Source: Ustulina deusta
Lineage: Eukaryota > Ascomycota > Sordariomycetes > Xylariales > Xylariaceae
Direction of reading: 5' to 3'
DNA: 64,000 nt
NCBI GenBank assembly: GCA_023159155.1
Contig: JAJNNX010000022.1
Coordinates: 682,001 to 746,000, forward strand
This document shows, piece by piece, positions 1 to 13,100 of the stretch. The first letter of the stretch is position 1; each line of letters begins with the position of its first letter. The notes beneath the pieces are model-generated. The model searched no databases and was not told the DNA's origin. It saw nothing but the letters and a program-made list of their open reading frames with translations. The translations under genes and the position numbers were made by a program.

Positions 1-3000
1 TCTCGCCCACAAGCAAATAGTCCACTTTACCATCCCCCGTCATATCAACTAATCGTACTTCCTCTTGTTTTGCACCAGCTGGCCCTTCGGCTAACACAAT
101 AGAGCCCAGCCATCGGGGCGCCAAAGTTGTTTGTTGGAGTCGGTTAACAAGTCCGTAAACCTTACCGCCATCTCCGACTATCATATAATCAGCTCTGCCT
201 TCGCCTGTAAAGTCACCAAGATAGACTTTGTCTCCTAATGATACGGATGCCCCGGCCGCAATTTCGTTGAGTGGATAATAATCTGGGATAACACCGGCAC
301 CGGTGTTTAACCAAGCTCTTGTCTCTCCATTCGCGACAACATAACAAAGGTCATCTCTTCCGTCGCCTATAAAATACCAATATTGGTGAGTTTTGGGCCT
401 GGTTGGTATGTGATTGGGAAAGTAGAGTTTCAGAAGAGAAGAAAAAGTTGAAGTGTAGGAATAAGAAAATGGCATTATACTCACCGTCAAGGTCCACCAT
501 GAAAAGAGAATCTTCTGTTTGAGGAACGTGATTATCACCAAAGCCTCCGGCAATCCGACCAATCGACTCCCACAGCCATAGGCCATCGTCGTTCTGTAGT
601 CGATTGATCCAAGCAAATACATCGCCGCTGTCAGAATCAACATATATATAGTCATCTCTACCGTCTCCATTCAAACTAGTAGACGGTAAGAAAAAGCTAG
701 GTATCCTAGGAAACCGGAGAAAAAACAAGTTAAAAGTACTCACTCGCCAAATAGCACCTTTTTGCCATTTCGACCCTTCTGTCCTGTTGCAATAGTGCCC
801 AGGTCTTTCCACTTTCCAGATGTTTTACCGTCGGCATCAGGAATGTTGAGGTGAACTTTTGTCGCTCCAGTCTTAGGGTCGACACAGGCATAGTCTTTTA
901 AGCCATCCCCATCTAGATCCATAAAATGAAGCTGATCACGAGGGCAGGCTCCCTCCGCTACCACACCCCTTTTAGCCCATGCAGGCTTGAACTCGCCATC
1001 GGACGTGGCTCTAAAGCAGATCAGCATTAGCTTTCGTAACCAGGGCGGTGGATGGGAGCAAATCATACACTTTAGCGCCATCGGCGATTTTGCCTACATT
1101 ATACCAAGATGGCGTCGATTGGCAGGCCTCCGGGGAGGTTGAACTAGGCTTGCCCGGTTTTGAAATCCAGCCTTTCTTATCAACAGCCAGGATGGCGTCA
1201 TAATATGTAGCCGCCATCTTAGCATATCCTACATTTTTAGGGTGCAGGTCATCTGCCAAATCAGCGACGGTTAGAGCCTTGTCCATCTCAACTAAGTAGA
1301 CCTTTTCCCCGTTTTTAACTCGTCGAGACACGATATCGGGCAGAGCGTCATTAAAATCGTTGATTCGTAATTGTGTGTCGGAACGCTTCGACGGAATGAT
1401 TTGACACACAAGTACTACTGCGTCGGGAGAGTGGTCTAAGATTAGATCGATCAAATTCCCAAGGCGTGACGGGGCAGTCTCAACCTCAATGCTTTTATTA
1501 CAGTCGTTAGTTCCTGCATGGAGTAGGACGATATTTGCGGCAGCGCCAATGCCGACGGAGCTGTCCCGGCCGATTTGTTCGATAAAGGCACCTCGATGTC
1601 CTTCGTGCTGATTATCGGCCATCGAACCGCTCGTTACGTTTCCAACAAAGTCGACGTCGTTGCCTCGCGCAGCCAGTTTGTTAAATAGAGAGTTTCGGTA
1701 GCCATTTTCGTCTGTACTCTTCGCTCCCCAAGTAATAGAACTAGTATTATATCATTAGATACAAATCAAACAACTGTCGAGAATATATGGGGAATGATGA
1801 GAGGACTCCCTCCGTTAAAGCGATCACTTCTAGTTTGCACAATCAGGGGTGGTACATACTCTCCTATAGGAAGGACTCTCAAGTCGAAGCCGTTGGCAAT
1901 CGCAGAGCTTGTCGGACTCGCTGTCTTGGTGGGGGTAGGATAGCCGATCAACTCGGTGTAGTTGGCGTGCCATACGGCCGTGAAGACATACGCGGCGACT
2001 GATGAGATAGAGGCACTCAGGGCTTTTTGGTCTGTAATGCCGCCGGAGTTATCCCCTTCGTCGATATCTTCCGCATCCGCTTCCAAGAGGCAGCCGCATT
2101 CTTCCCACTTGGCTTCAGTGCAGAGTTGTGTGCTGCCTCCTACGCAGCTCTTATCCGAGCAAAGGGGTGGGGTGTTGGGACAGCAAGTGCAGCCATTGAT
2201 CTCACCCGACGATGCGCATTGCGACTCGCCATTCTAGTAAAAGTAAACATCCTGTAGTGATATTGAGCTGGTTGGACGTTTTGGGGACTTACATCACCAC
2301 CACACCTGGTGTCTGAGCATCTAGGAGGTTCGTTTGGACAATTCTGCTTTTCCTCACAAGGGCAACCGGCCTGATCGCCACTGGAGCAAAGGCCATATCC
2401 ATCTGAGCCGCCACAATTTGGACATTCTTCCTCGGGGTCTGATTTACATGATGAATCGTCGTCTTTGGAATCCTCTGGTTTCTGGGAAGGGGGATCTATC
2501 GCAGCAATGGCTGCCGCACCACCAGACTCGGCTACACACAAGATCAGCATCAGCGATTGGATACTGCAGTCTATGATCCGCGTACTTACAGACTGCAACC
2601 CAGGCAATTCCCCCAGCAAAAATAACAGCCAATGCAGTTTCCAAGCCGCCTGCGTCGTCCGAATACGTTGCTGTTGCGACCTCGGTCAACGTAACCGTCG
2701 TGTGAGACCGCAGATTGGAATATTGAGTCAAAGTCAAGGGCTCATAAATAACTGTTCCAGTTTGACCATTGACCACAGTCGATGATGTGATCTGTTGATT
2801 GTGATCTTCGCCATCATGAGTGCATTTGCAGAAGTACCCCTGACAACCGGAACCATGGTTGACACAGGCGTATGTCTGACGACCCGACAGTAGAATTCTG
2901 TTGCATATCCCGTGGTGGTAGGAGTCGCCACCGCACATGTCACACATTTTGGGTGGTTTGCCAAAAGCTTCGGGGCAAATGTTGAAGGGAATCTGGTCGG

Positions 3001-3205
3001 CATACTTCTGTCTTCCCTTGATGGATTGCGGAGTGCTTTTTGTGTAATCAGACTCGGCGCCAACTCGACCCGTTTCTCGTGGAGGGGCAACCGTGAAGGC
3101 CCCGTGAGGTTCTGCAGGCCCTGAACTTCTGGTCTCAAGTGGAACGATATTAGCACTTGCCAGAGCATCTAGAAGTGGTAAGAGTGTGATCAATCGCTTG
3201 GCCAT
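1..3205 (-). CDS. Secreted Cys-rich SGNH hydrolase with FG-GAP/VCBS repeats (3' end outside window)
   Basis: Seven exons can be joined in one frame: 3205-2590, 2531-2293, 2233-1860, 1740-1069, 1010-744, 675-485 and 366 to beyond position 1 (at least 908 codons). The start MAKRLITLLPLLDALASA is a signal peptide. Next come a Cys-rich module (CDMCGGDSYHHGIC...), a hydrophobic stretch (LETALAVIFAGGIAWVAV) and a second Cys-rich module (CPNCGGSDGYGLCSS...). Then follows an SGNH/GDSL esterase domain: GDSITWG (its Asp codon split by the 1741-1859 intron), HAGTND and DDLHP, giving the Ser/Asp/His set. The C-terminal part has at least five calcium-loop FG-GAP repeats (DLDGDGLKDY, DLNGDGRDDY, DLDGDGRDD, DFTGEGRADY, DMTGDGKVDY). 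Family knowledge: such proteins are extracellular carbohydrate or acyl esterases with a beta-propeller. The substrate is unknown. The hydrophobic stretch may be part of the Cys-rich module rather than a membrane helix. Confidence 0.85.
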
Positions 3206-3929
3206 GATGGAAGGTGAAGTCCAACAGAACACAGATATGCTTCTTCAGGTCCTTGACTATGACAGGAAAATGTTCTCAAGCTGGTTGGGTGGGCAAAGCT
3301 ATATTTAATTCCCATTACCTGACTATAGATGCTGTGGATAGATTATCGTTAGTTTATCATCTTCCAACGGTTACACTTCTCGAGTCCATTCTTTGCATTG
3401 GGCAATAGCGCGTGATTAGTATCCGTCAGGTAAGCAGGCATGAGTCTATCTATAGATTATACGGCGTAGTCATAATATCGAACATTCAACGCCAAGATTT
3501 ATCTTACGAGACTAAGTCGATATATCAACCCTGAAGCTAAGGGCCGAAGGATTATACCATGCGGCGAAGCTCGATTGAAGTAGTCATACGACATAGTTAA
3601 CAGCCTAGTTTGGGGTATCAGCCACCACTATGCTCAATGTAGTAACTATGCTCTAGAGACTAAGGAGCTATCAAGTAATATCCAATCTTCAACAGTAGTC
3701 CCATGAAGGCGCCGTAAAGGATTTAGAATAAAGTAACAGCTGTTCAAATCCGTTTAGTCGTGAAGCTATATTTAGTCAATACTTGCCAGGCTTGTGACTG
3801 CTTTCAAAGTCCAGCGTCTTCTCCATAATCCGTCAAGCACTCAAGTCTATTTCACTTCGCGTCCGTCATGATCGCATTCCTCATTGATTTGTACAATCAT
3901 ACCAACCCTGTGATACCAAAAACTCCAAA
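3206..3929. other. Intergenic, shared 5' region of two divergent secreted-protein genes
   Basis: This 0.7 kb lies between the divergent starts of the SGNH-hydrolase gene and the metallopeptidase gene and must hold both promoters. I see no coding sequence or obvious conserved box in it. Confidence 0.5.
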
Positions 3930-5222
3930 ATGCGCTTTCCCTTTCTCTTTCCATTTCTGCTGCTATTACCGGGATCGCTTGCTCGGTATACCATTGTGTG
4001 CGACAGTACACAAGGCTCAAGCAGAATCGAAAATGCGATTCAAGAAGCTATCAAGATGGCAAAAAGTACGAGGGAAACTAAAAGCACTGTTAACGTCGAA
4101 AAGTGACTCATTTGACTTTGCATAGACGCACGCGATCAATTAGCTGATCTTACCGAAGAGACGACAGCAGCCGCGTTTGACCCTCTCTTCAAAGCTACTG
4201 ACGTGGAAACACTTACAAGTAAGTTTTCATGCCGCATCGTCCCTCATGTTCTTAGGCTACATGGCAGCAGTTCTATACAACCGGGTCGTCAATATCGCTA
4301 CGAGTGCCTTGCAGGTGACATTTTACTGCGACTCGGCTTTTGTGGACTGGTCCGAGCCCTACTCTCGGTGGATCGACACAGCCTACACCTATACTGCAAA
4401 AGACGGGAGCACTAAAAGCGTTTCTCTCTACAAACTCGGCCGAGATCGCTCAAAGAAACCTGGAGCCTCAGGATCATCATTTTCTACCATTGGTGAGTTG
4501 AGTTTTGCACTCTGTGCTTGCCCTGTTCTCAGCACTCAAAATTCGCAGGATACAAACTCAAGCTTCCGAATGATGAGATAGCCGATTTTAGCAGTCAGGG
4601 GCACATTCTGGTGAACAAAAAGAGATGGGATCCTCCTGCAAATGATGGACTAGACCACCGCCCTCTAGCCACCGTGAATTCGGATGGTCTTCTGGACGGT
4701 TATACAGCTCTTGACCAGCTCAAGCCACTGTCCGAAACAGTATTCCACGAGCTAATGCATGTAGTGGGCGGAAGTAAGTTAACAACATTTTTATGTGAAT
4801 TCACGATTAAAGACTTAACTATGATGTCATAGCGGAGGAACCGAATAGTGGAAGAAAGAAGATCACTGACGACAGCATATCACCTGTGGTGACGGGGAAA
4901 ATCTACGGCTACGCACAATGCGTCAAAGTCCATCAGGCGCGGAACAACATTATTGCAATCGCCAAGGGCGCTTCACCTTTGACTAGAGCTGAGTGTCCTA
5001 TGATGCTAGCAAAAGGTAACAAATGGACTGTTAAAAGCCCCGAGCTTTTCGTTGAAACAAGCTAACGTTTCTTGTTGTATAGCACTGTACCTCCAAATCA
5101 AAGGACAGAAGACGTACTGGAGCACTGGTGATGTAGACAGGGCTACCCTCCGGCCGGCCGGTATCCCGCCGAAGTCAGAAGACAAGAAATTGAGGCGCAA
5201 GGAAATTTTGTGGCATGCGTAG
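3930..5222 (+). CDS. Secreted zincin-type metallopeptidase (HELMH motif)
   Basis: Six exons: 3930-4065, 4126-4218, 4256-4492, 4549-4773, 4833-5015 and 5083-5222, giving about 337 aa. The start MRFPFLFPFLLLLPGSLA is a clear signal peptide, which fixes the ATG at 3930. The centre carries FHELMHVVGG, a zinc-binding HExxH helix as in M35/deuterolysin-like and related fungal zincins, preceded by an aromatic-rich region (FYCDSAFVDWSEPYSRWID). A few Cys residues (YTIVCDS, FYCDS, YAQCVK, AECPMM) could form disulfides. No GTxxD or third His ligand stands out, so I do not assign a MEROPS family. Inferred role: extracellular proteolysis. Oddity: the second intron (4219-4255) is only 37 nt; a 50-nt alternative ending at 4268 also keeps the frame. 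Confidence 0.8.
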
Positions 5223-6817
5223 TTTCTGCAGCCCCTTGCGATCCGTATTCGTGGGTGCGCAAAGAACAGCCCTCGAACTTATTTCCGTTACACATACATA
5301 GGGGTATGTCGGCTAAAGAACAGTTGATTTCTTATTGATCTCGAAATATAGTAAACAACAGATTATTTTGTTCTCCTAATAGAAGTTCTCTTTTGCGAGA
5401 AATGAATGGGCCACCGGGCCGCGGAACCTTTGGACTGCAACTCTTGATCTTGAAGATACCAAGATGCCTAGCCCAACATGTTAGCACAAAGAAAGCCTAG
5501 ACGACATGGCGATCCAGGCAGTTGCCGTTGTTGCATGGCAAGCCGAGGGAAACGCACGCTCGCCTTCGTATACAATCCATACAATCCAGTGCCCTTAGAA
5601 TTCTGAACCAACATCCCTCAAGAACTGGATTTTAACAATTGGCTTATCTACCTCTGGAATATAGAGGATGCTGTCGGGATTAATATGCTTAACGCCTTAT
5701 TTTAAAGTAACAGGTTGTTTAGGTCCTAAGACGGAAATAGATTGTAGGGATTCGAGATTGACGGGATAAATGGCTTGTGATAGAATGGATGCCGATAAGG
5801 CTTGAATGGTATTAGAAATTGGTGTACCGAGTAACTATACGGTTAGCTATCAACAGCAAGGTGTTTACGTAAACATCAGCAGCTGAATCAGCGAGATGAG
5901 CTGAAAAGAACCTCGCACATACAATGGTTATGGTGTGTAGTGTAAACAACCGGTCACAACTTAAGTCCCTCCTTTGGAAAGCCTTGAAAAGCCTTGACCC
6001 CGAGAAGACTAGTATCAGTACTGAGTAGTACAGCTTATTATAACAGTAGTAGGGTGAACTGCGAGCCGCGGCCGCGTGGGATAAACATTAAAGCTAATTG
6101 TACCTGTATCGTTCTGTACTTGAAAAAGACAATAGAAATTACTAAATAAATAGTCATGTACTTCTCTTGTTGAAGACACCAAAACATCAACTATCAGAAT
6201 TTCAACTCAACTGAATTAGACTAGGTAATCAGTAACGCATACTTGGTAGCAGCAGTTACTCACATGAGCGAAAGTAACGATTTGACCCGTAAGAATGTTT
6301 GTTGAGAGATTAGCAATAGTAATAAGCCAGGTTACACACTAGGGATGGAATTGGCACTGCTGTTGATAATCATAGCATTTCTGATATTATAGGCCAGTAT
6401 TTGCTAGATACCATTCGTGGATTGATTGATCTCAGTCCCCAGGGTAATAATTATTAATGTGATACTCAGAAGAGGCTATCTTGAGAATTTGACTATATAT
6501 CCGCACAAGAAAATAAAAACGTATTATCGTGTTAATTTTTTAATGAAATACAATAATTAATACTAATTTCAATCTTTTTTTCTTTTAAAAATGACTGTGG
6601 TGTGGAAAATAGGAAAAGAATATTGTAGAACTGATCCTGAAAACTGTCGCGTAGATGTGGGCATATATACCGTTAGTACCTTCACGGCACTAACGGCGTC
6701 GTTTTTTCCGTGACAAAAACTACAGTATGAATCAGCATAGCAGGATATGCAAGCATACAGAAAACTCTGCAAGGATAGTTAGAACTTCCCTCCTTGTACA
6801 ATAACAAAGAGCCATCG
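5223..6817. other. Intergenic, no gene recognised
   Basis: About 1.6 kb between the convergent metallopeptidase and F-box/ankyrin genes. It contains only short ORFs that look random and becomes AT-rich towards 6480-6600. It probably contains the 3' UTRs of both neighbours. Confidence 0.5.
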
Positions 6818-8782
6818 TTAGGCCCCCCAGCAGTATGCACTCTCAAAAAGGTGACTTATACAGAGCCCAAGGTGATCCTCGTCTTCGGAGTCGTTATCCG
6901 GATGCTCCGCTGGGCGGTCTTGACGGCGTCTAGGACGCACATAGGCTGGTAGTGGAAATTCTGGGTCATCCAGCAGACGAGAAAAGACGTAACTAACTGC
7001 CTGGAAGGTTTCACCTTGAGTAGGCCATGTCCCATCACCCAACTCAATACCCGGGAAGATGAACTGGACGACGTTGTCTATTCTACCCGTGTTCATTCTG
7101 TCCCTAGTTAGACGAATCCTATGTCGGATATTGGGCGGCACCATATTTGGATCTGCACCTAAAGATAGAAGTTGAGCCGCTGCGTGGTAATTCTGCTGTG
7201 ATAAGGCGTAGGTCAATGGGGTGTTGAACCAGCTGCCTGCGTCCGCGGGGCGGGGGGAGAAAGGGGTGTTTGCGGGCAACTCCTCGTCAATAGATCGACC
7301 TGAATCGATTAGGCGTTGAATGATAAATGCCGTGGTTGTCCTGTCTCGAAAGCACGTAGCAAATCTCAAAGTAACACCATTTATCGCATTTGTGTTCGCG
7401 AGGAGCCACCTCCTCGTTGCAAAAGAATCTTGCGTTCCATAAATTGCATTCATAAGAACCAAGGTTTGAGTCTCTTCCTGATTTAGCTCCACCAGCACTC
7501 GGGCAAGTGCCTGCACTATATCAAGACTTGTATCCTCGCGTGCATACATACAAACGAAGTGATTACTCGTAGGCATGGTTTCGGCGTTCGTCTCAATTTC
7601 CCAAGTGTAGCAAATAACAGCATGTTCCAGATTCATGGATGCTAACGCCTCCTCAATCATATTTATATAAATGCTATTCATATAATGCTGCGTTTCTTTA
7701 TAACGTGCGCCATCTTCGAGAATATATCTGAGAGTTTGTGGCATTGAATTCCCGCGGTGATTACCTAAGATTTGTTGAAGTACTCTGTTTCGCAGGTTTT
7801 GTCTCGATACATCATCAAGAAGAGTATTCTCCTTTTCTTTTTCAAGAAGGTGCAGTGCGATGCGCTCGCGCCCCCCTTGGATCGCTACCTGCATCTCTCG
7901 GGTGAGCTCTTCGAGGTCTTCATTGTAGGAAGAGAGAGCCGGAGAATGATACGCTAACTCAAGAGCAATATCCTCGAGCGCGGAATTCCTATCTGGATCA
8001 AACGTCCTGTAGTATGTGCCCCACGATGCAACCCGATCCAGGGCATATTGTAAAGGATTACTGTTTGGGAAATTTATATTTGCGATGGTTTGATTCAAAT
8101 TTGCCCCTCGCTGAATGAGATACCTGACAACGTCAAGGCGATTTGCTGCAACAGCGGTGTGAAGAGGAGACAACACGTTGCGCGTTATCTCTACAGAATC
8201 CGGACTTGGTGGCGGCAGGTCTGCTGGCCTGTTGTTCGGAAAGGCCGAGTTGAGAAAAACGTGGGGGTCAACCTTGCGAGCGCGCGATACTTCTTCATAT
8301 AGGTCTAGTATATGCCGGATTTGGTCTACACTAAAATTATTGGAGATGGCGGCAAGGACCAAAGGGCTTCGTTCCTGTTCCACGAGATTAGATACGCTAA
8401 TGTAGGTAGGAATTTCTAGCTGGCGAGCAGCATCGTCATAGAAAATGTGGTACCGGTTAGGGTTCATGAAATGATCTGGAAAGGCGAACGCGGTCGCAAT
8501 CTTGTCTTCTGGGCTCAGTTCTCTGGCGATCTGAATAAGCAGCTCTGGAGGGAGGGATTGCAAATTGACGTTACCACCCTCGGATGGCATCGCCATCATA
8601 GCCAATGTGAGGAATGGATTAGGAATAACCTCAGAGAAATCCATGTCATTCCACATAAGCATATTCTCCGTGCTTGAGTCATCAGGCTTCGAAGTAACAG
8701 TTGCGCCGTGACCATACCGGTTCTGAGGGCTCCTCACGCCGGGGTGGAGAGCGGCTGTCGACTGCTCCTGTGTTGGAGCCAT
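6818..8782 (-). CDS. F-box-like / ankyrin-repeat protein
   Basis: A single uninterrupted 654-aa reading frame. Residues about 74-104 (LQSLPPELLIQIARELSPED...) match the start of an F-box (LPxEllxxIaxxL). Ankyrin-type helices follow: residues about 137-165 (ERSPLVLAAISNNF), about 204-231 (LSPLHTAVAANRLDVVRYLI then RGANLN) and a C-terminal copy (NTPLTYALSQQNYHAAAQLL then SLGADPN). Family knowledge: F-box proteins recruit substrates to SCF ubiquitin ligases through Skp1, and ankyrin repeats bind the client. Many fungi hold large, fast-evolving families of such proteins. The substrate is unknown. The region between the recognisable repeats is long and degenerate. The start at 8782 is the first ATG of the frame. 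Confidence 0.75.
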   Translation of the reverse strand: MAPTQEQSTAALHPGVRSPQNRYGHGATVTSKPDDSSTENMLMWNDMDFSEVIPNPFLTLAMMAMPSEGGNVNLQSLPPELLIQIARELSPEDKIATAFAFPDHFMNPNRYHIFYDDAARQLEIPTYISVSNLVEQERSPLVLAAISNNFSVDQIRHILDLYEEVSRARKVDPHVFLNSAFPNNRPADLPPPSPDSVEITRNVLSPLHTAVAANRLDVVRYLIQRGANLNQTIANINFPNSNPLQYALDRVASWGTYYRTFDPDRNSALEDIALELAYHSPALSSYNEDLEELTREMQVAIQGGRERIALHLLEKEKENTLLDDVSRQNLRNRVLQQILGNHRGNSMPQTLRYILEDGARYKETQHYMNSIYINMIEEALASMNLEHAVICYTWEIETNAETMPTSNHFVCMYAREDTSLDIVQALARVLVELNQEETQTLVLMNAIYGTQDSFATRRWLLANTNAINGVTLRFATCFRDRTTTAFIIQRLIDSGRSIDEELPANTPFSPRPADAGSWFNTPLTYALSQQNYHAAAQLLSLGADPNMVPPNIRHRIRLTRDRMNTGRIDNVVQFIFPGIELGDGTWPTQGETFQAVSYVFSRLLDDPEFPLPAYVRPRRRQDRPAEHPDNDSEDEDHLGLCISHLFESAYCWGA

Positions 8783-10186
8783 ATTCTCGCCGCAAAAGTA
8801 TCAAATTACGAAGCAGAGATATCAGGTATAGTCTTAAAGTGTCGAGCGGAATGTAGAAGTATCAAGTTGTGTGTGGTACCATCAGCTTCCCCCAAAAAGG
8901 AAGAATTTATATGCAAATACCTAATAGTCCCATGAAAAAAAATGCATATTCAACAATAGATATTGTTTTAACTCGTAGGTCCTGTTCCAATCGATACCTT
9001 TCATGCGCAACAAGCCCGATGGGGTAGTTAAAACAATGCCCTTGTCTGTCGCTCTCCTTTTTTGGTAACAACCTCTGATACGAAATGGCTTGCTAGTTTG
9101 TTAGGGGAAACTAAGGTAAAGCTATAAAACGACTTGATTGTAAGTCACTGGAATAAATGATCGCTTTGTGGAGAGTGGCTTAATGGAGGTTGGTAACTGA
9201 TACATCAAACAGGAGGACAAAGTTTCCGTTATTACATGTTCAGGCAATATTATCTGTATTATGACTCAAATGGGTCCTCATACATATTATACCTTCTTGG
9301 GGCTGTCACTCAATAGGCTCCCAAATTCTATTGAGTACAAAACTAAAATTACCCAAAGATTCCACGATATGGAAGATGCTGAGATAATAGCTACACTGAA
9401 GGATAAAAGACCTATCAAGGAGATTATAATTCAACATCGTTTTTTAAGATTACGATTGTACCATAGAAGCATCCACGGTTGAAATAGACATGCTAGAGTG
9501 AATATAACAAGTATACACGTAATACAGAGTATTAACTACCTAGGTACTACCTACACACTCCGTAATATCATAAAAAGGGGAGGCTAGATTGGTACAGGCA
9601 AGTACTTGATGAGACCGTCGTTTCACGCTGATAACTACAGAGGTATTTGACAACAACACCTAAGTGGTACCTTGTCTTCGACATCACCAAAGGCTTCACA
9701 GTTAGGGGCGCGTGGGCATCATTTTATGGTTAGGGGCATGCGTCATTTGGATATAGGCATTAGCATCTTGTTGGCTCCAGTTAGCACTTACCAAGTTCGA
9801 ATACTCCGCAGCATACTAGATGCAATAGCTGAATGACTTGACTCGGTGCTTGCTGGGCAATTGTTCGGTCATCTCGCCGTAGACACGTATCTCTTCAGCC
9901 AATGGACGCGAGCAGGGTATATGGGTAGGTCGTTGGTACGCTAGATTGGGTTTTCCTCTATGCCATGGTGAGGGACCACCTCTCCTGTGTATATGACGTG
10001 CTATGTACATATATAAAGCCATGTTGAATTAAACGCTTGCGCTAGAGCCACCTGAAGGATATCATGAAGCAATTCGATGAGTTATTGCATCCCTACTCTA
10101 TTGTTCCTCAAATCAAATGCGTGTCTTGATATTTCTGCATATTCACTCTCACAAGTGTCTATGTTCCCTCCCGTGCTGCGCTTTGA
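8783..10186. other. Intergenic, no gene recognised
   Basis: About 1.4 kb upstream of the F-box/ankyrin gene and downstream of the Argonaute gene. The longest frames (for example 9261-9482) show no recognisable domain or splice support, so none is called. Confidence 0.45.
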
Positions 10187-13100
10187 TCAGATGTAAAACA
10201 TCGAGTCTTGAACGTTGTCATGCACCTTAATTAGCACCGGCTCTTGATTCGTCGTCGAAGATGTCACAGAATGTGCGTCCGAGTTCTCAAACAGGTCTGA
10301 GAGATACACTCGCGCACGAGTACAGAGAATATCAGCGTAGTATGCCGGGGGGCAGATGCTAACAGCCTTGGTAGCTCGTCCAAACAAGTGACACATTTCA
10401 TACGTCAGCTTCTCCAGCTGGTTTGCTGCCTGGTCGCGTGACAAAGATCGGAACACCTCGTCAAGCAACACAGTATAATGTGCGGGACGGGAAGTTCCTG
10501 ACGAGAGGAGTCAGTGAGGTTGAACAGGATAGGAATACGGCACAGAACTGAACATACCTTGTAGCCCTTTATGGGCAGTCAGAAAAAAGTCCCAGGTGGC
10601 AGCTAGAGTCACACCGCGGTCGACAACTGTGCCGTTCTTGATGTTTCGAGACTGGACCATATGCCCTTGGTCTGTAGGATAGAAGCGAGTCTGGTGTCGC
10701 TTGACTGACACAATGAGGGTGATCTTGGGTCTCTGCGTAGCCGGATAAACCTCCTCACAAGCTTTTCTTATCAACGGCAGCTCCTGCTCAAGAACCGTTT
10801 TGAATTGACCTTCAGATACACCGTCTCGGAAGATGATAATGTTTTCCGGCAGCCGTTTGTTGTGTTGCCGATAGAGTTGGAGGCGCTCAGCGAATCGGGC
10901 CTGAAGCATATCGCTTAACATCTCCTTGCGTCCGTCTTGAGCCCAAGATGTTGCAGGCCACTGGCCCAGATGCTCGTCAATACTTGCAACCATGCCAACT
11001 AAGCTAGGCAAGCCTTCTTTGTTGCCGGCCAGATTAGTGGGATGCGTCACATCGTAACCAACAACCATGGTAGCATGCTGTTTCACGATGGTGATATCGT
11101 CCCGGAGCTTGTGGTTTATTCCACCCATTTTCAGATTGACCTTCAATCCAAGGTTGGCAAATACCTGTGGGTTGTTCTTCAGCAAATTCGCCTGCAGGAT
11201 ATTCTGGCTGAGATATCCAAACTGAGTGTCGCCCAGCTTCTTCACCTCATTATAGATTCCAGTGTCTGTCTTCCTGCCTGGGAGTACGACAAACACAAAT
11301 TGAGGCTTTTTTTCCTGCATCTGTTTGAATACAGGTCGGATTGCGTCTGCGGGCGACCCTCGCACCGTGACCTGGACATTATAGCCTGGTAAAGGATCAT
11401 CCGCAATCGCGATTCCCTGGCTCTGTAAGAAAGACACCCAGCTTTTCATGCAATCAACGACGCTCTCGTGTCGCTGATGAGCTCTGTATCCGCTATCAAT
11501 CGATATCCAGAACCAGCGATCGATTCTCTTGCCGGGTTTGAAAACACGGACACTCTCCATGTTCCATTCGCCTTCCCTCACGTTGACTATTTTGTCCTTA
11601 GTCGGCTGTTTACCGTCTTTGTAAACAATGGTTGGTGGTAGCAGTTCGCGTCCCTGCACTGTGAGCAACGTCTTGTCTACTCGTATGCCAAAACGACTGA
11701 GAAGCTCTGGGCTGTCGAGGCCAAGGACCTGGCGCCCGTAGGTCGATATAGACGTAGCGTTGGCAAATGGTGAGCGACAGGAAAAGTTGATCATGCCTCT
11801 AGTCTCCTCTGGAGTTGTCTTCCGTCGTAGAGGTTGGCCGTCTATGACCTTGACAAATTCAGCAGGCATATAAACTGGCCTAACTTTGCTGCCAACATTG
11901 ACTACGGGGTACTTAGGGTTCACGTTATACCCGTATCCTGGGAATAGTTAATATCATGATCTAGGTAAAGATTGAATCACCTACGTTTCTTGTAATAATC
12001 CGCGACTGAGCAGTATGCATCACCTTGAAGACCAGCAGGAGCTGGTGCTTGCAGGTAAAATTGGACGTCGTTAGCACCGGCCCCTAGCTGTCGTACTCGG
12101 GGTCGATTTGAGCCACTCCCGTCGCTCTTGTCAGCCAAACCACATATAAGTTTCTGAATAATGCGAGTTTTCTTAGGATCCTTGTCTTCGGATAATACCT
12201 TACACAAGCCCCTTAACTTTCCCAGGGACTTGTGTATGAAAGGGTACTGATGTTCAAATCGATCGATTAGATCTGAAACGAGACCTTTGGGCCGGAAAAC
12301 TCCATGAGCGACGTTCGCGTTTAGGATAAGACGCCCGGTGGCCGGGCGAGCGCTTTGGAAGTAACCCCGAATGATTCGGTTGAAATCCGGCTGCCCCAAG
12401 TCGTACTGTTCGCCGCTGAGTGTCAGCGGAAAGTAGCGGCTGCGACCTAGCGCCGAACTATCTTGGTTGCTCCGGGCGTAGAAGCCGGTGATGATGCTAA
12501 TAGCGTCAACCGCATCTGCGAATTTAGGAAATGAAACATCTCCCGCAGGTTCTCGCATCGTCCTTAAATAGTCAAACAGGCCGGGTAGATCAATTGTGGT
12601 CGGTCCAGTGAACTTGACTTCAAACTCGTCATCTTTGCCCTCATCACGGTACTGCACCGTGACAGTCTGATTTTCGGGTAAAGTGAACGGCTCAAGCGAG
12701 ATCACTTGATCTTTAAATTCGGTTGCGAAAGTTATGGACTTTGCAACTTGATCCAGTGCCGATTTGATGATGCTGTGAAGTTTCCTGCCTTTCGCCTCTC
12801 TCGGCTTTCGCTGGCCTTTAGAGCCCTTCTCCTTGCCCTTGCCCGTTTCCTGGGCCTTTCCCTTTTCCTGGACCTTCAGGGAATACTTCAGAAGAGCCAC
12901 TTTTGCAGATGCATCGAGCTTGAAATAGTTCGCCCACAGTATGACGCCGGTGCCCTGGGTGCCAAAAGCTGGCCGACGAGGGAACCAAGTCTCCTTCGGG
13001 GTGTCAGCGGCAGATATTTGGACCTTCGCCATCTTAGCCGTAAGGGCGCCTACACCCTGCCCCTTGATGAGGTCGTCCTCAAGCTTGGTTATGGCAGGAT

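Noticed and set aside
9261..9482. 73-codon frame
   Set aside because: No recognisable motif and AT-rich surroundings; probably chance.
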